Below are positions 62,061-64,000 of a stretch of DNA of 64,000 nt, piece by piece. Within the stretch, counting starts at the first letter, position 1; every line of letters begins with the position of its first letter. Position numbers and translations under genes: made by a program. The DNA lies in the NCBI RefSeq assembly GCF_040719145.1, contig NZ_JBFDUZ010000001.1, forward strand, positions 496,001-560,000. The letters are read 5' to 3'. The stretch is from Paenibacillus sp. JQZ6Y-1 (GTDB lineage: Bacteria; Bacillota; Bacilli; Paenibacillales; Paenibacillaceae). The notes beneath the pieces are model-generated. The model did no database searches. It was not told the origin of the DNA and worked only from the letters and a program-made list of their open reading frames with translations.

Positions 62061-62090
62061 GAGCTACGCCATGACAGGCGTAGCTTTTTT
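62061..62090 (+). terminator. Terminator after the HD gene
   Basis: AGCTACGCC (62061-62069) pairs with GGCGTAGCT (62076-62084), followed by seven T. Confidence 0.88.
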
Positions 62091-62253
62091 TGTTATCACT
62101 TTTATCTTTTCTAATTTATGTATAAATTTGATGAAATTTCGACTTTGTACGACAAAAACCATCTAATAAAAGCCCTCAACTCATCCGATAAGTAATTAAA
62201 TAGTTGTTTCGTTAATTATTTATATTTTATCGGTCAAAGGGGTTATGAGGAGT

Positions 62254-64000
62254 ATGAAGAAACAGAAAGAGAAGACAACGGCCAAAAAAGTCATCCATCT
62301 TGCTAGCACATCCATTTTGGCTACTGGGCTCGCCGCTGCACCGAGTATGACACAAGCACAGAGCGTGACCACATCGTCTGGAGCCTCTTCCACTTCTTAC
62401 AGCGTGAGTACGGATCAGCCAACAGTATATACCGGTGATTCTATCGCTTATTTTAAGCAGCAATTTTTCAAAGGATCATCCAAGCTGACACATGGCGAGA
62501 GCGGTTCTGTTCCCATTGCTCGCGCGATGAGCTTTGCTGTGAAAAAGTCGTCTGTACTGACCGCTCAATTGCAGGCAAGCGACGAAGATAGCGATGATGA
62601 ATTGACTTACTATATCGGCAGTCAACCTGCTTCGGGAACGCTGACACTGAATGCAAATACTGGTGACTTTACGTACAATGGCGATAGTGCAGGCACGTAT
62701 ACCTTTACCTATTATGTGACCGATTTGCAAAATCATACATCCGACCCGGCAACCGTAACAATTGAAGTGAAAAAAGATAAAGACAAGGATACAACCTCAT
62801 CTCGTTCTTCATCTACACCATCGACCCAGCCACAAACGACTACACCATCCAGCCCATCATCGACGACTACATCGCCTACCAGTGGTATTACCACCATCGA
62901 TGCGGTTCATTCCGATAGCAGCACCGACAGTGCACGCACACGCGGTGCAGCAGTACTGACTCCACAGTCAAGTGATCAGCAGGCAGTATTGAATGTACTG
63001 ACCGATCAGATTCGTCAGTCGGTAAACGATTCTCAACCAAACAAAACGGTAACAATCGATGCCTCTGCAGTGAAAGGTAAACAGCAGTATCAGATCAATT
63101 TCAGTGGTGCTGTTGTGCAAAGCCTGTTGTCCAAGCAAAATGGTTTTGCGGTGAAAACCGGTGATGTTAGCATCTATATTCCATCCGTTGCCTTGAACAA
63201 GCTAGTACAAAACGGAGGGCTAAATACATCTGATCAATCCAACTGGATGATTAGTGCACAAAAAGTCTCCACTCCTGCTGCCAATATGGCTGGCGCAGTT
63301 AATGGTACGGCGTATCAGGTGAGTGTACAGGTTGCGAATGGGGATCAACAAACAACGGTCACCGATTATGCCAATCGTTATATCCAACTTAGCGTAGCTG
63401 TACCAGATGTCAGTGGAAATAGTAGTGATTATGTAGGTATGGCGACCGATTCCAACGGCAATTCGTATGTCGTACCCGTTACCTTTGATGAAAATGGCAA
63501 TGCCTCTGTACATGCACTGGCAAGTGCAACATTGCAAATTGTCAAAGCAACACCACCGACTGCCAACAGTAGTGATTCCTCTGAGCTGCAATTGCTAAAA
63601 CAAAAACAAATCGTACCACAAGCACAGCAGGTAAATGTCAGCGGTAATTCTGCAATGACACGCGGCGAGCTAGCGCAATATCTGGCGTCTGCGCTAGGTA
63701 TTAACACAAGCCAATCGACAGCCACTTCATCATTTGCCGATCTGGCATCCGATACACCGGAAACCCGTGCAATTCAAGCATTGTCTGCAACAGGTATTTT
63801 GAAGGGCATCTCTGGCACGGAGTTTGCACCGGATCGTGTCATCAGCCGTGAACAGTTGGCTATTATTCTGACACGGGCTGCCAATGTATATGGATTGGGT
63901 GGAGATACAGCAGCAGGCTCAACCATACCAACAACGACCAATACAGCAGCCAGCCAATGGGCAAAAGCCGAACTTCAACAAGCGTTGAACGATGGTAATG
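62254..64000 (+). CDS. Secreted SLH-domain surface protein, 3' end outside window
   Basis: The frame is open from 62254 to the window end (582 codons visible). Residues 1-~36 are a signal peptide (basic start, ILATGLAAAPSMTQA core). Residues ~100-172 form a cadherin/Ig-like beta domain (LTYYIGSQPASGTLTLNANT, YTFTYYVTD). A Ser/Thr/Pro linker covers ~175-215, and a second beta region follows. From ~468 an S-layer homology domain begins (MTRGELAQYLASALGI, FADLASDTPETRAIQALSATGIL, ISREQLAIIL), and a second starts at the window end. SLH domains anchor proteins to pyruvylated wall polymers. The start is ATG 62254 or the in-frame ATG 62245; both lie near AAAGGGG (62236-62242). Confidence 0.85.
   Translation, partial: MKKQKEKTTAKKVIHLASTSILATGLAAAPSMTQAQSVTTSSGASSTSYSVSTDQPTVYTGDSIAYFKQQFFKGSSKLTHGESGSVPIARAMSFAVKKSSVLTAQLQASDEDSDDELTYYIGSQPASGTLTLNANTGDFTYNGDSAGTYTFTYYVTDLQNHTSDPATVTIEVKKDKDKDTTSSRSSSTPSTQPQTTTPSSPSSTTTSPTSGITTIDAVHSDSSTDSARTRGAAVLTPQSSDQQAVLNVLTDQIRQSVNDSQPNKTVTIDASAVKGKQQYQINFSGAVVQSLLSKQNGFAVKTGDVSIYIPSVALNKLVQNGGLNTSDQSNWMISAQKVSTPAANMAGAVNGTAYQVSVQVANGDQQTTVTDYANRYIQLSVAVPDVSGNSSDYVGMATDSNGNSYVVPVTFDENGNASVHALASATLQIVKATPPTANSSDSSELQLLKQKQIVPQAQQVNVSGNSAMTRGELAQYLASALGINTSQSTATSSFADLASDTPETRAIQALSATGILKGISGTEFAPDRVISREQLAIILTRAANVYGLGGDTAAGSTIPTTTNTAASQWAKAELQQALNDGN

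Overview
The window looks like the chromosome of a Gram-positive, low-to-mid GC member of the Paenibacillaceae (Paenibacillus-like). Reasons: strong AGGAGG-type ribosome binding sites, frequent TTG and GTG starts, an S-layer-homology surface protein, B. subtilis-type gene sets (glnQHMP with a GlnK/GlnL-like two-component pair, TcyP, YvyE, LplJ) and a Firmicutes-type Tad pilus locus. No rRNA, tRNA or CRISPR array was recognised.

Positions 1-8.0 kb are the right end of a prophage. It runs from a tail-fibre-like gene entering from the left, through small tail accessory genes, holin and GH25 endolysin, into an AT-rich accessory (moron) block. That block holds a RelA/SpoT-fold protein paired with a Panacea (SocA/DUF4065) protein, which I read as a toxSAS toxin-antitoxin pair. 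It also holds two tiny related hydrophobic peptides on the minus strand (type I toxin-like), an unknown small gene, and an HNH nuclease followed by a MazG-like pyrophosphohydrolase. The prophage stops inside a gene: at about 8.03-8.08 kb the sequence switches into the last ~127 codons of the Tad pilus ATPase CpaF. The prophage therefore appears to be integrated in cpaF and to split it.

Positions 8.0-17.5 kb are the rest of the Tad/Flp pilus locus: tadB, tadC, a Flp-type pilin, two TadE-like proteins flanking a large TadG-like protein, a prepilin peptidase and an FHA-domain membrane protein. Positions 17.7-29.6 kb are housekeeping genes: a TIGR01777 epimerase, endonuclease IV, formyl-THF deformylase, transketolase, PpnP, Pgi behind a long possibly structured leader, YvyE, a TetR regulator and YjbQ.

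Positions 30.1-33.9 kb are a sulfate ABC operon (cysT-cysW-cysA-sbp). After an MBL-fold hydrolase, 35.3-41.2 kb hold a glutamine module, glnQ-glnH-glnM-glnP followed by a histidine kinase and a YcbB-type response regulator. A perfect GlnR/TnrA box lies upstream of glnQ. Then come a HAD phosphatase, a lipoate ligase, a BtuF-BtuC-BtuD-like importer with a lone cobQ (44.1-48.9 kb), a chemoreceptor, the cystine symporter TcyP, AnmK, a YhhQ-type queuosine-precursor transporter, an M24 peptidase and a DinB protein.

Positions 57.2-62.0 kb are mostly poorly known genes: DUF4261, an S1-like protein, an unknown, a split ThrE exporter, DUF4241 and an HD-only alarmone-hydrolase-like protein. The window ends inside a secreted SLH-domain protein. 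Most gene groups are closed by clear intrinsic terminators. The most unusual parts are the prophage/cpaF junction and the prophage accessory block.
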